The translations under genes and the position numbers were made by a program. The notes beneath the pieces are model-generated. The model had not been told where the DNA came from. It saw nothing but the letters and a program-made list of their open reading frames with translations, and ran no database searches. From Micromonospora sp. WMMD1128 (lineage in GTDB: Bacteria; Actinomycetota; Actinomycetes; Mycobacteriales; Micromonosporaceae), in contig NZ_CP114902.1 of NCBI RefSeq assembly GCF_027497235.1, positions 6,536,001 through 6,600,000 on the forward strand: a stretch of 64,000 nt of DNA, read 5' to 3'. Numbering within the stretch: position 1 is the stretch's first letter; each line of letters begins with the position of its first letter. This document shows positions 40,300 through 48,811 of the stretch, piece by piece.

Positions 40300-41394
40300 A
40301 TGACCGCCGAGCAGCTGATCTCCTTTGCCCGTGGGGCCCCCTCGCTGGACATCGTCGATGTCGAAGGGCTCAAGGCCGCCGCCGTCCGCGCCTTCGACGC
40401 CGATCCCGCCGGGGTCACCGCGTACGGCACGTCCGTCGGTTACCCGCCCCTGCGGAAGTGGATCGCCGAGAAGCACGGCGTCGAGGCCGATCAGGTGCTC
40501 GTCACGAACGGCTCGCTGCAGGCCGACGCGTTCCTCTTCGACCACCTGGTCCGGCGCGGCGACGCGGTGGTCGTCGAGCGCCCGACGTACGACCGCACGT
40601 TGCTCAACCTCCAGCAGATGGGCGGCGAGGTGCACGGCGTGACCATCCAGCCGGACGGCCTGGACACCGCCGAGCTGCGCAAGCTGCTGGAGTCCGGGGT
40701 ACGGCCGCGGCTGGCCCACGTGATCCCGAACTACCAGAACCCGGCCGGCGTGACGCTCTCCCTGGAGAAGCGCCGTGAGCTGCTGGACCTGGCCGCGGAA
40801 CACGAGTTCACGATCTTCGAGGACGACCCGTACGCGGACATCCGGTTCCGGGGCGAACCGCTGCCCTCGATGCTGTCGATGGACAGCCGGGGTGTGGTGG
40901 TACACGCCTCCAGCTTCACCAAGACGGTCTGCCCGGGGGTCCGGGTCGGCTACCTGGTCGGCCCGGCGGAGCTGATCGCGGCGATCGCCAAGCGCGCCAC
41001 CAACCTCTACATCTCGCCGGGCATGGTGGCGCAGTCGATCGTGCACCAGTTCTGCGTCTCCGGGGCGATCGAGCGGTCGATCCACACGGTCCGCACGGCG
41101 TTGGGCGAGCGCGCCGGGGTGCTTGCTGAGTCGCTGCGCCGGCACATCCCCGAGGCCCGGTTCGTCGAGCCGGACGGCGGCTACTTCCTCTGGATCGAGT
41201 TGCCGGCGGACGTCGAGGTGGACCGGCTGGCGCCGGCCGCCGCCGAGCGGGGCGTCGCGGTGGTGAAGGGCAGCGACTTCATGGTCGACGGTGGCCGGCA
41301 CGCGCTGCGGTTGGCGTACTCCGCGGTGACGGCGGACCGGATCGACGAGGGTGTCCGGCGGCTCGCCGAGGCGATGGCGGCCGTCCGAGGCTGA
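40300..41394 (+). CDS. PLP-dependent aminotransferase, class I/II
   Basis: A 364-residue fold-type I aminotransferase of the MocR/2-aminoadipate transaminase group without an HTH domain. YGTSVGYPPLRKWIAEKHG and VLVTNGSLQADAFLFDHL are characteristic. The cofactor lysine lies in ASSFTKTVCPGVRVGYL, the Asp in FEDDPYADIRF and the Asn/Pro in IPNYQNPAGV. Substrate unknown; 2-aminoadipate or aromatic amino acids are possible. Monocistronic, leaderless, and ended by a hairpin that starts directly after the stop codon. Confidence 0.92.
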   Translation: MTAEQLISFARGAPSLDIVDVEGLKAAAVRAFDADPAGVTAYGTSVGYPPLRKWIAEKHGVEADQVLVTNGSLQADAFLFDHLVRRGDAVVVERPTYDRTLLNLQQMGGEVHGVTIQPDGLDTAELRKLLESGVRPRLAHVIPNYQNPAGVTLSLEKRRELLDLAAEHEFTIFEDDPYADIRFRGEPLPSMLSMDSRGVVVHASSFTKTVCPGVRVGYLVGPAELIAAIAKRATNLYISPGMVAQSIVHQFCVSGAIERSIHTVRTALGERAGVLAESLRRHIPEARFVEPDGGYFLWIELPADVEVDRLAPAAAERGVAVVKGSDFMVDGGRHALRLAYSAVTADRIDEGVRRLAEAMAAVRG

Positions 41395-41418
41395 TTTCTG
41401 TCGGGTTTCCGACAGAAA
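41395..41418 (+). terminator. terminator hairpin at aminotransferase stop
   Basis: A perfect 10-bp stem TTTCTGTCGG (41395-41404) with CCGACAGAAA (41409-41418) and a GTTT loop starts with the base after the TGA. Further imperfect GC-rich stems fill 41419-41480; the rest of the gap up to 41686 has no gene. Confidence 0.8.
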
Positions 41419-41686
41419 GGCCCTGCGGGCCGGCCCGGGTCTCCCGCCCGGCCGGCCTGCGGCCCACAATGCTGCGAGCGTCGCTCACCTTTCCGGTGTT
41501 CGGCCCGCACACCGGAAGGCCCGAGCCGCCCGGCCGGGCCGGCGGCGTGCCGAGCATCACTCCCGCCCCCAAGGGGTGCCGGGTGGGCCGCGTCGCCCCT
41601 CACCCCCCTGACGCGGCCGGCCCGCCCGGCGCTCACTCCGACCGGCGTAGCCTGCAAGCCGCAGCTTCGTGGGGAGGAGGCGAGAG

Positions 41687-42835
41687 ATGACGGACCGGGT
41701 GGCACGCGACCGCAGCGCCGGGCAGAACGGCGACCGACCACCCAGGCCACGCGCCTGGGCCGCGCCGGTACGCGCCATGTCCCGCATCCTCAACGCCGAC
41801 GGGTCCCCCCGCACACCGCAGCCGGCCCGCCCCGGCCGCAGCGGGATCGTCGACTGCGGGCTCTACGTCGACGGCGAACGTCGACCCGGCCGCCCGCAGT
41901 ACGCCGAGGCCCTGGCCGCCGCCCGCCGGGAGCGGGACGGGTTCGTCTGGCTCGGCCTGCACGAACCCGACCTGGCCGAGATGACCGAGATCGCCGCCAC
42001 GTTCGGCCTGCACGAGCTGGCCGTGGAGGACGCGGTCAAGGCCGAGCAACGCCCCAAGCTGGAACACTTCGGCGAGATCGCCTTCCTGGCGGTACGCACC
42101 GCCCGCTACTGCGAGCACACCGAGCTGACGGAGAACTCCGAGGTGGTGGAGACCGGCCAGGTGATGCTCTTCATCGGGCCGAACTTCGTGATCAGCGTGC
42201 GGCACGGGGACGCCTGCCGGCTGTCGCCGGTCCGCGCCGACCTGGAGGAGAAGCGGGACCTGCTGCGGCACGGGCCGTGGGCCGTCGCGTACGCGATCAC
42301 CGACCGGGTGGTCGACCTCTACCTGGAGGTCGCCGACCGGCTGGAGGACGACCTCGACGTGCTGGAGGCGGACGTCTTCGACCGGCAGAGCAGCGGCCGG
42401 ATCCAACGGATCTACCAGATGAAGCGGGAACTGGTCGAGTTCAAGCGCGCGGTGGTGCCGTTGCAGCGACCGCTGATCACCCTCACCTCCCAGGCCAACC
42501 GTGCGGTGCCCCACGAGGTGCGGCGCTACTTCCGGGACGTGCAGGACCACCTCAGTCGCTCGGTCGAGCAGGTGAACTCCTACGACGACCTGCTCAACTC
42601 GATCCTCCAGGCCCGGCTGGCCCAGGTCACCGTCGACCAGAACAACGACATGCGCAAGATCGCCGCCTGGGCCGCGATCGGCGCGGTGTGGACCGCGATC
42701 GCCGGCATCTACGGCATGAACTTCGACAACATGCCGGAGCTGAAATGGACGTACGGCTATCCGGGCATCTGGGCCGTGAACCTGACCCTCTCGTTCGTGC
42801 TCTACCGCTGGTTCCGCCGCAACGGCTGGCTCTGA
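41687..42835 (+). CDS. CorA-family magnesium/metal ion transporter
   Basis: A 382-residue inner-membrane channel protein. The large cytosolic N-terminal domain (about 1-310) includes the long helix ending in LLNSILQARLAQVTVDQNNDMRKIAAW. Two membrane segments close the protein, with the CorA selectivity motif YGMNFDNMPEL between them and a basic tail RWFRRNGWL. The family works as a pentamer and moves Mg2+ or other divalent ions. ATG 41687 has a strong GGAGGAGG site 7 nt away. Confidence 0.95.
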   Translation: MTDRVARDRSAGQNGDRPPRPRAWAAPVRAMSRILNADGSPRTPQPARPGRSGIVDCGLYVDGERRPGRPQYAEALAAARRERDGFVWLGLHEPDLAEMTEIAATFGLHELAVEDAVKAEQRPKLEHFGEIAFLAVRTARYCEHTELTENSEVVETGQVMLFIGPNFVISVRHGDACRLSPVRADLEEKRDLLRHGPWAVAYAITDRVVDLYLEVADRLEDDLDVLEADVFDRQSSGRIQRIYQMKRELVEFKRAVVPLQRPLITLTSQANRAVPHEVRRYFRDVQDHLSRSVEQVNSYDDLLNSILQARLAQVTVDQNNDMRKIAAWAAIGAVWTAIAGIYGMNFDNMPELKWTYGYPGIWAVNLTLSFVLYRWFRRNGWL

Positions 42836-42842
42836 CCGCGAG

Positions 42843-42867
42843 CCCGGCCGGGAGCCGACCGGCCGGG
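42843..42867. terminator. terminator hairpin after the CorA gene
   Basis: A 9-bp stem CCCGGCCGG (42843-42851) with CCGGCCGGG (42859-42867) lies in the 99-bp gap between convergent genes. A second small stem follows near 42870-42885. Confidence 0.65.
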
Positions 42868-42934
42868 GGCGCGGAAGCGCCGGTCACGCGGGGCGTACCC
42901 GCGTGCCGGCGCTGCTCCGACGGCCGGTGCCGAC

Positions 42935-43723
42935 TCAGCGGCGACCGCTGGCCTTCGCGGCGCTCCGGCCGTTCTGCGCGGCCTTGGTGACGTCGTCGGC
43001 CGGGCGGCCGGTGACGTCCCGGGCGCCCTCGGCGACCGAGGGGACCTCGCTGTTCGGGTGGATCACCGGGTCACCGGCCGGCGGCGTGGTCGACGAGCTG
43101 CTGCCGTCGGCCACGGCCGAGCTGCCGGCCCCGGCCGGACCGGCCTGGGTCACCTTCGCGGTCGGCTCCGGGGTCTCCACCACGATCGTGTCCACGTCCT
43201 CCCGCATCGGCTCCAGCGTGCCCTGGCCGGTCGCGCCCAGCGTGCCGGTCGGGTCGTACTCGGCCCACTCCTGCTGCTCGCGGCGGCGACGCATGGCCAT
43301 CGCCCCGGCCAGGCCGGCGACGGCGCCGGCGATCAGCAGGCCGGTGGTCATGCCCCGCGACCTGCGCTGCTTCTTCTTTCCGGGCTTCATGTTCTTCGCC
43401 TTCTTCGTCATCGCGGCCTGCTTCGCCGCCGCCGCCTTGCGACCGGAGAGCGCCTTGCCCGCGGCCTCCGTCCGCGCCTGGCGCACGGCCACGAGCACCG
43501 GGGCGAGCGCGGCGGCGCTCGACGCGACGCCACTGGACGCCCGGTCCCGGACCATGACCGCGGTAGGTGCGACGGCGACCCGGGCTGCCTGGACCCGCGG
43601 GCCGACCGTGGCACCGGCACCCTTCGCCGCGTACGAGGCGGCCTGCCTCAGGTGATCGATGCCCTGGTTCAACTCGGCCTTGGCGAGCTGGCCCTGGGTC
43701 TTGCGCCGCCCGATTCGAAACAC
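42935..43723 (-). CDS. Ala-rich membrane-anchored protein of unknown function
   Basis: A 262-residue protein. The first 130 residues are Ala-rich and helical (KTQGQLAKAELNQGIDHLRQ), followed by a Lys-rich stretch (KKAKNMKPGKKKQRR) and one membrane segment (GMTTGLLIAGAVAGLAGAMAM, about 147-167). The tail is acidic and Ser/Pro/Thr-rich. No family is recognised; such proteins are common in actinomycetes beside cyclophilin genes. GTG 43723 is set by an AGGAGG site 8 nt upstream; ATG 43795 would add residues unlike the rest. It is transcribed divergently from the cyclophilin gene. Confidence 0.78.
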   Translation of the reverse strand: MFRIGRRKTQGQLAKAELNQGIDHLRQAASYAAKGAGATVGPRVQAARVAVAPTAVMVRDRASSGVASSAAALAPVLVAVRQARTEAAGKALSGRKAAAAKQAAMTKKAKNMKPGKKKQRRSRGMTTGLLIAGAVAGLAGAMAMRRRREQQEWAEYDPTGTLGATGQGTLEPMREDVDTIVVETPEPTAKVTQAGPAGAGSSAVADGSSSSTTPPAGDPVIHPNSEVPSVAEGARDVTGRPADDVTKAAQNGRSAAKASGRR

Positions 43724-43839
43724 GGTCCCACCTCCTGGGAGTTGTCCTTCGTCATCCTCCACCTTCGGATGCCTCCGCATGGCCAGATCGGGCACATGGG
43801 AGGATCCGCAAGGAACTGACCAACGAGTGAGGAGTACCC

Positions 43840-44370
43840 GTGGCCGAGGCTGTCTACGCCACCCTGCACACCAACGCCGGCCCGATCCGGCTGGAGCTCT
43901 TCCCGAACCACGCGCCGAAGACCGTCCGCAACTTCGTGGAACTGGCCGAGGGCAACCGTGAATACATCGACCCCCGTACCGGCCAGCCGGGTAGCGGGCC
44001 CTACTTCGACGGCACCATCTCGCACCGCGTGATCAGCGGATTCATGGTCCAGATGGGCGACCCGACCGGCACCGGTCGCGGTGGCCCGGGCTACAAGTTC
44101 GCCGACGAGTTCCACCCGGAGCTGCGCTTCGACCGGCCGTACCTGCTGGCCATGGCGAACGCCGGGCCGGGCACGAACGGCTCGCAGTTCTTCATCACCG
44201 TGTCGCCGACGCCACACCTGAACAACAGGCACACCATCTTCGGTCAGGTGGCCGACGAGCAGTCGGTGAAGGTCGTCGACTCGATTGCGAACACCCCGAC
44301 CGGCCCGAGCGACCGGCCGCTCCAGGACGTGGTGATCGAGCGGGTCGAGATCGAGCGGCAGCAGTCCTGA
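43840..44370 (+). CDS. cyclophilin-type peptidyl-prolyl cis-trans isomerase
   Basis: A 176-residue cytosolic cyclophilin. Active-site elements are in order: FDGTISHRVISGFMVQMGDP (Arg and Phe of the catalytic pocket), LLAMANAGPGTNGSQFFIT and LNNRHTIFGQV. It has no signal peptide, so it acts in the cytosol as a folding helper. GTG 43840 follows a GAGGAG site. The rhomboid gene starts 25 bp after its stop but seems to have its own promoter. Confidence 0.96.
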   Translation: MAEAVYATLHTNAGPIRLELFPNHAPKTVRNFVELAEGNREYIDPRTGQPGSGPYFDGTISHRVISGFMVQMGDPTGTGRGGPGYKFADEFHPELRFDRPYLLAMANAGPGTNGSQFFITVSPTPHLNNRHTIFGQVADEQSVKVVDSIANTPTGPSDRPLQDVVIERVEIERQQS

Positions 44371-44382
44371 GCGTCGCGCGGG

Positions 44383-44388
44383 TACCTT
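44383..44388 (+). promoter_or_regulatory. -10 box of a leaderless promoter
   Basis: TACCTT ends 7 nt before the ATG of the rhomboid gene, with no ribosome site between them. Confidence 0.5.
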
Positions 44389-44395
44389 TGCTCGC

Positions 44396-45337
44396 ATGAC
44401 TGAGCGCTCCGGGCCGGCAGGCGACGCCACCGAGGGGCCGGTGCCGACCACCCCGGTCTGCTACCGGCATCCCGACCGGGAGACCTACCTCCGGTGCACC
44501 CGCTGCGATCGGCCGATCTGCACCGAGTGCATGCGCGACGCCTCCGTCGGCCACCAGTGCCCGGAGTGCGTCGCCGAGGGACGCCGCAGCGTGCGGCCGG
44601 CGCGCACCGCCTTCGGTGGCGGTGCCGCCGGCCGCGAGGGCTACGTCACCAAGGCCCTGATCGGGCTGAACGTGCTGGTGATGGTGTTCTCCGTCATCTC
44701 CGCCCGGAGCGGGAACGCGATCGCCGGCGGCGGCCTCGGCGGCCTGATGGGCGGCGGGACGCCGTTGACCGAGTGGGGCGCGGTGCTCGGCTTGGCACGC
44801 TTCCCCGACGGCAGTGTCGGCGGCGTGGCCGACGGCCAGTGGTATCGACTGGTCACCGCCATGTTCCTGCACTACGGCGTGCTGCACCTGCTGTTGAACA
44901 TGTGGGCGCTCTGGGTGCTCGGCCGGACGCTTGAGGCGGTGCTCGGGCCGCTGCGCTTCCTGGCGCTCTATCTGCTCGCCGGGATCGGCGGCAACGTGGC
45001 GGCCTACGTCTTCACCGAGCCGAACCGGTTCACGGCCGGCGCGTCGACAGCCATCTTCGGCCTGTTCGCCGCGATCTTCGTGATCATGCGCCGGATGGGC
45101 CGGGACACCTCGGCGATCGTGCCGATCCTGGTGATCAACCTGATCTTCACATTCACCGTGCCGAGCATCTCGGTGGCCGGGCACCTCGGCGGGCTGGTGG
45201 TCGGCGCGGTGGTGGCGCTGGTCCTGGCGTACGCCCCACGGTCCCGCCGGACCGCGTTCCAGGCCGCGGGGGGCGCGATCGTGCTCGTCGCCCTGATCGG
45301 CCTGGCCCTGGTCCGCACGGCCGCGCTTACCGGCTGA
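44396..45337 (+). CDS. rhomboid intramembrane serine protease with N-terminal zinc-binding motif
   Basis: A 313-residue membrane protease with six to seven membrane segments (from about residue 82). The catalytic Ser lies in GASTAIFGLFAAIF and the catalytic His in SVAGHLGGLVVGAV; the oxyanion-side HxxxN pattern is FLHYGVLHLLLNMWALW. The cytosolic N-terminus (about 20-60) has a B-box-like set of cysteines and histidines (CYRHPDRETYLRCTRCDRP, CTECMRDASVGHQCPEC) that should bind zinc; this fusion is usual in actinobacterial rhomboids. Substrate unknown. Confidence 0.95.
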   Translation: MTERSGPAGDATEGPVPTTPVCYRHPDRETYLRCTRCDRPICTECMRDASVGHQCPECVAEGRRSVRPARTAFGGGAAGREGYVTKALIGLNVLVMVFSVISARSGNAIAGGGLGGLMGGGTPLTEWGAVLGLARFPDGSVGGVADGQWYRLVTAMFLHYGVLHLLLNMWALWVLGRTLEAVLGPLRFLALYLLAGIGGNVAAYVFTEPNRFTAGASTAIFGLFAAIFVIMRRMGRDTSAIVPILVINLIFTFTVPSISVAGHLGGLVVGAVVALVLAYAPRSRRTAFQAAGGAIVLVALIGLALVRTAALTG

Positions 45338-45365
45338 TCCCCACGCCCGGGACGGTCCGGGTTGC

Positions 45366-45400
45366 TTGATCGACACCACTTCGCCGAAGTGGCGCCATCC
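45366..45400. repeat. palindromic element, copy 2 (first copy at 16841)
   Basis: Thirty-five bases that match 16841-16875 in inverted orientation at 31 positions. The core CACTTCGCCGAAGTG is itself nearly palindromic. It lies 28 bp after the rhomboid stop and may also end transcription. Confidence 0.7.
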
Positions 45401-45449
45401 CGACGCCCCGGTCACCGCCGGCGCGGGCCCGAGGGCCGGACACGGGGGT

Positions 45450-45504
45450 GATCATGAAGTTGGCGGCAGCGAGAGAGATCAACACTGCCGTCAACCTCAT
45501 GATC
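45450..45504. repeat. 55-bp palindromic intergenic element
   Basis: Arms of 19 bp (45450-45468, GATCATGAAGTTGGCGGCA; 45486-45504) are inverted copies with 2 mismatches, 17 nt apart. The sequence is AT-richer than its surroundings and looks like a dispersed element of Micromonospora genomes, judged from memory. Confidence 0.65.
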
Positions 45505-45593
45505 GCCGCTTGGCTTCCGGAAGGGCGGGCGGAACGGCGGGGCGTGGTCCGGCGCGGCGGGAGCAGTGCGCGGCGGGAGTCGGGCGATGGAGG

Positions 45594-46028
45594 TCAGTGC
45601 GCGGCGGGGCGGGCGGCGGTGAGGTCGGCGGCGACCTCGTCCAGCGGCGCGTCCAGGTCCCGGCGGCCGAACAGGTGCAACGACTCGCCCGCGTCGATCT
45701 CAAGCGTCTCGGCGGTCACCCCACGACGGCTGCGCCGGTCCAGCCGGATCGACTCCACCTCGGCCCATGGCAACCGGCGTCGGCCGGCGTATCCGCGGAT
45801 CACGGTGAGCCCGTCCGGGTCGACGGCGAGCCGGACCGGCGCGATGATGTCGCGCAGCGCCCAGGCGAGCAGGCCGACGGCGACCGCCCCGGCCAGCGCC
45901 GGCCGGACCGGATCGCCGTCGGCCAGGAGGAGGCCCAGGGCGGCCAGGGCGAGCGCACCGAGCGCCTTGACCAGCGGAAGCGCCCGCGGCACCCGCCACT
46001 GCCGGGCCGGTGACGGCTGTGGATCCAT
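45594..46028 (-). CDS. PH-domain-like membrane protein
   Basis: A 144-residue protein with two membrane segments (about 18-36 and 43-62) and a C-terminal bacterial PH-like domain (about 65-135): VDPDGLTVIRGYAGRRRLPW, VESIRLDRRSRRG. Actinobacterial proteins of this build are called PH domain-containing (formerly DUF2581-type), without a proven function. ATG 46028. It is transcribed divergently from the thiolase gene. Confidence 0.85.
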   Translation of the reverse strand: MDPQPSPARQWRVPRALPLVKALGALALAALGLLLADGDPVRPALAGAVAVGLLAWALRDIIAPVRLAVDPDGLTVIRGYAGRRRLPWAEVESIRLDRRSRRGVTAETLEIDAGESLHLFGRRDLDAPLDEVAADLTAARPAAH

Positions 46029-46046
46029 CCACCCAGCATGCCAGCC

Positions 46047-46240
46047 GCGACCGCCGGGGCGTGGGAACGGTCGGCCCGGCCGCGACGGGCGCGGGAGAGT
46101 GGCTGGCCGGCCCAGTCGTGACCGCCGGGGCTCGGGGAGGAGACCGGCCAGGTCCAGTCGTGACCGCCGCCCGGCGGGGCGATGGCCGGTCAGGCCGGCC
46201 GTGACCGCCGGTGCGCGGGGAGGACGACCGGTCGGTCAGC
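46047..46240. repeat. degenerate ~42-bp tandem repeat array
   Basis: The block GTGACCGCCG recurs at 46118, 46160 and 46201, with related GCGACCGCCG at 46047 and GCGACGGGC at 46082, a period of 35-42 bp. CCAGTCGTGACCGCCG is identical at 46112 and 46154. The array fills the 250-bp gap upstream of the thiolase gene, just before its promoter region. Confidence 0.6.
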
Positions 46241-46279
46241 ACGTAGGATCGGAGCAAGCGAGGTTACCCGGGAGTAGAC

Positions 46280-47452
46280 ATGAGTGACGCGGTCATCGTC
46301 GGCGCGGTGCGGACCCCGGTCGGGCGGCGCAAGGGCAGCCTCGTCGGCGTGCATCCGGTCGACCTGTCGGCGCACGTGCTACGCGCGCTGGCCGAGCGCA
46401 CCGGCATCGACCCCGGTCAGGTCGACGACGTGGTGTGGGGCTGCGTGTCGCAGGTCGGCGAACAGTCGTGGAACGTGGCCCGCAACGCGGTGCTGGCTGC
46501 CGGCTGGCCGGAGTCGGTTCCCGGCACCACGGTCGACCGTCAGTGCGGGTCGAGTCAGCAGGCGCTGCACTTCGCCGCGGCGACCGTCCTCTCCGGGCAG
46601 GCCGACCTGGTGGTGGCCGGCGGTGTCGAGTCGATGACGCGGGTGCCGATGGGTTCCAGCGTGGCCGGCGGGATGCCGTTCAGCGCCGCGATCCTGGAGC
46701 GTTACCGCGGGGTGGAGGGTGTCGCGGAGGACTCCGCGCTGCCGTTCAACCAGGGTGTCGGGGCCGAGCTGATCGCGCAGCGGTGGCGTTTCTCCCGCGC
46801 CCAGCTCGACGAGTTCGCGCTGGCCAGCCACGAGAAGGCGGCCGCCGCGCAGGACGCCGGCGCGTTCGACCCCGAGCTGGTCCCGGTGCCGCTCGCCGAC
46901 GGCGGCAAGTTCGCCGCCGACGAGGGCATCCGCCGGGACACGTCGCTGGCGAAGCTCGGCGAGCTGGCCACCCCGTTCCGCGCCGACGGGGTGGTGACCG
47001 CCGGGTCCGCGTCGCAGATCTCCGACGGCGCCGCCGCGCTCGCGGTGACCACCGCCGAGTGGGCCAGCCGGCACGGCCTGCGCCCGCTGGCCCGGGTGCA
47101 TACCGCCGTGGTCGCCGCCGACGATCCGGTCACCATGCTCACCGCCCCGATTCCGGCCACCGCGAAGGCGCTGCGCCGCGCGGGGCTGGGCATCGAGGAG
47201 ATCGGGGTGTACGAGGTGAACGAGGCGTTCGCCCCGGTGCCGCTGGCCTGGCTGGCGGAGACCGAGGCGGACCCGGAGCGGCTCAACCCGCGTGGCGGGG
47301 CGATCGCGCTCGGTCATCCGCTCGGTGGGTCCGGCGCGCGGATCATGACGACGATGCTCCAGCACATGCGGGACAACGGCATCCGGTACGGCCTGCAGAC
47401 CATGTGCGAGGGTGGCGGCATGGCCAACGCCACGATCGTCGAGTTGCTCTGA
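46280..47452 (+). CDS. thiolase (acetyl-CoA acyltransferase)
   Basis: A 390-residue thiolase. The nucleophilic Cys lies in TTVDRQCGSSQQALHFAA (about residue 89), followed by the conserved NEAFAPVPLAWL, GHPLGGSGARIM and CEGGGMANA, in which the second Cys and the His act as bases. It splits 3-ketoacyl-CoA or condenses acetyl-CoA units; the length and motifs suit a degradative or steroid/fatty acid enzyme. ATG 46280 with GGGAG 7 nt away. Monocistronic. Confidence 0.95.
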   Translation: MSDAVIVGAVRTPVGRRKGSLVGVHPVDLSAHVLRALAERTGIDPGQVDDVVWGCVSQVGEQSWNVARNAVLAAGWPESVPGTTVDRQCGSSQQALHFAAATVLSGQADLVVAGGVESMTRVPMGSSVAGGMPFSAAILERYRGVEGVAEDSALPFNQGVGAELIAQRWRFSRAQLDEFALASHEKAAAAQDAGAFDPELVPVPLADGGKFAADEGIRRDTSLAKLGELATPFRADGVVTAGSASQISDGAAALAVTTAEWASRHGLRPLARVHTAVVAADDPVTMLTAPIPATAKALRRAGLGIEEIGVYEVNEAFAPVPLAWLAETEADPERLNPRGGAIALGHPLGGSGARIMTTMLQHMRDNGIRYGLQTMCEGGGMANATIVELL

Positions 47453-47542
47453 GCGAGGAGCCGACGCCCGCGGGCCCGGGTGGAAGTTCCAGAAGTCGGG
47501 CGTGACCCATATCACTCCAGGTCAACCGCTCGTTGGACCGGT

Positions 47543-48055
47543 ATGGACGTGTTCTCGCGTACGTTCCTTCCGGCCGCCGCCGAGACCGGCCTGGCGCTCC
47601 AGACCGCCACCCGGCACATGCCGGTGTTCCGCCGGTGCGTCGGCTCCGGCGACGCCACCATCCTGGTCACCCGGTGCAGCCGCCCGGAGCATCCGGTCGG
47701 CGGCGAATACCTGATGCTCCTCACCCACCGCCGACTGGTGGTGACCCGGCAGACCCGGGTGTTGCACCGGCTGCGCCTGCACCTCAACACCGAGCTGCGG
47801 GAACTCAGCAACGTCACGTGGAGTCCGGACCCGCGGGCGCACCGCCTGGAGTTGGCGGCCACCGCCATCGACGGGGTACGCGAGCGGTTTCTCATCCGCA
47901 CCCACCACCCCAGGGCGGTGTGGCAGCTCGACGCGCTGCTCAACCACGCCTTCCGGACCCGGCTGCGGACTCCGGCGGAACGACTTGTCGCCACCATCGG
48001 TGACGCGCCGGCCGGCAACCGGCCCGCCGTGTTCCGCCCGGCGCCGGCCCGCTGA
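47543..48055 (+). CDS. conserved actinomycete protein of unknown function
   Basis: A 170-residue cytosolic protein. Two motifs stand out: LMLLTHRRLVVTRQTRVLHR and RERFLIRTHHPRAVWQLDALLN. The middle has a beta-rich pattern that recalls a PH-like or bPH fold, but this is not firm. The start MDVFSRTF (47543) is preferred over ATG 47480, whose extra residues run through the thiolase 3' region. No family is recognised. It precedes the two-component genes by 69 bp on the same strand. Confidence 0.72.
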   Translation: MDVFSRTFLPAAAETGLALQTATRHMPVFRRCVGSGDATILVTRCSRPEHPVGGEYLMLLTHRRLVVTRQTRVLHRLRLHLNTELRELSNVTWSPDPRAHRLELAATAIDGVRERFLIRTHHPRAVWQLDALLNHAFRTRLRTPAERLVATIGDAPAGNRPAVFRPAPAR

Positions 48056-48124
48056 CATTCTCCTTACCGAATTCGAACATGTCCCTGACGGTCCGGTGGG
48101 CGGCCGGTCGGTCATCATGGGCCG

Positions 48125-48811
48125 GTGACCGCCGCCGACGCGCAGCGCGGGCTCGTCCTCGTGGTCGAGGACGAACCCGCCATCGCCGACCTGGTCCGGC
48201 TCTACCTGACCCGGGACGGCTTCGGCGTACACCTGGAACGGGACGGCACGGCCGGGCTGGCCGCCGCGCGGCGGCTGCGCCCGGTGGCCTGCGTGCTCGA
48301 CATCGCGCTGCCCGGCCTGGCCGGCACCGAGATCTGCCGGCGGCTGCGCGCGGCGGGTGACTGGACGCCCGTCATCTTCCTCACCGCGCGCGACGACGAG
48401 GTGGACCGCGTGGTCGGCCTGGAGTTGGGCGCGGACGACTACGTCACCAAGCCGTTCAGCCCGCGTGAGCTGGTCGCCCGGGTGCGGGCCGTGCTGCGCC
48501 GCAGCGCCGGCACGCCGCCCGAGCAGCCGCGGGTGCTCGGCGCGGTGACGCTCGACCCGGCCCGCCGGGCGGTGACCGCCGGCGGGGTTCCGGTGCAGCT
48601 CACCTCCACCGAGTTCGACCTCCTGGCCCACCTGATGGCCCGTCCCGGCCGGGTCTTCACCCGGGAGGAGCTGCTGGCCGCCGTCTGGGGCTACGTGGCG
48701 CACGGCGGCACCCGGACCGTGGACGTGCACGTGGCGCAGGTCCGGGCGAAGCTCGGCCCGGTCAGCGTGATCCGCACCCACCGTGGCGTCGGGTACGCGG
48801 CAGATGCGTGA
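48125..48811 (+). CDS. OmpR-family response regulator
   Basis: A 228-residue regulator. The receiver domain (about 9-120) has acidic VEDEPA, the phospho-acceptor Asp in CVLDIALPG, Thr in VIFLTARDD and Lys in VTKPFSPREL. The winged-helix domain (about 130-226) shows FDLLAHLMARPGRVFTREEL and RTVDVHVAQVRAKLG. GTG 48125 has no ribosome site; a CATCAT box 6 nt upstream suggests a leaderless start. The histidine kinase gene overlaps its end by 8 bp. Confidence 0.95.
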   Translation: MTAADAQRGLVLVVEDEPAIADLVRLYLTRDGFGVHLERDGTAGLAAARRLRPVACVLDIALPGLAGTEICRRLRAAGDWTPVIFLTARDDEVDRVVGLELGADDYVTKPFSPRELVARVRAVLRRSAGTPPEQPRVLGAVTLDPARRAVTAGGVPVQLTSTEFDLLAHLMARPGRVFTREELLAAVWGYVAHGGTRTVDVHVAQVRAKLGPVSVIRTHRGVGYAADA

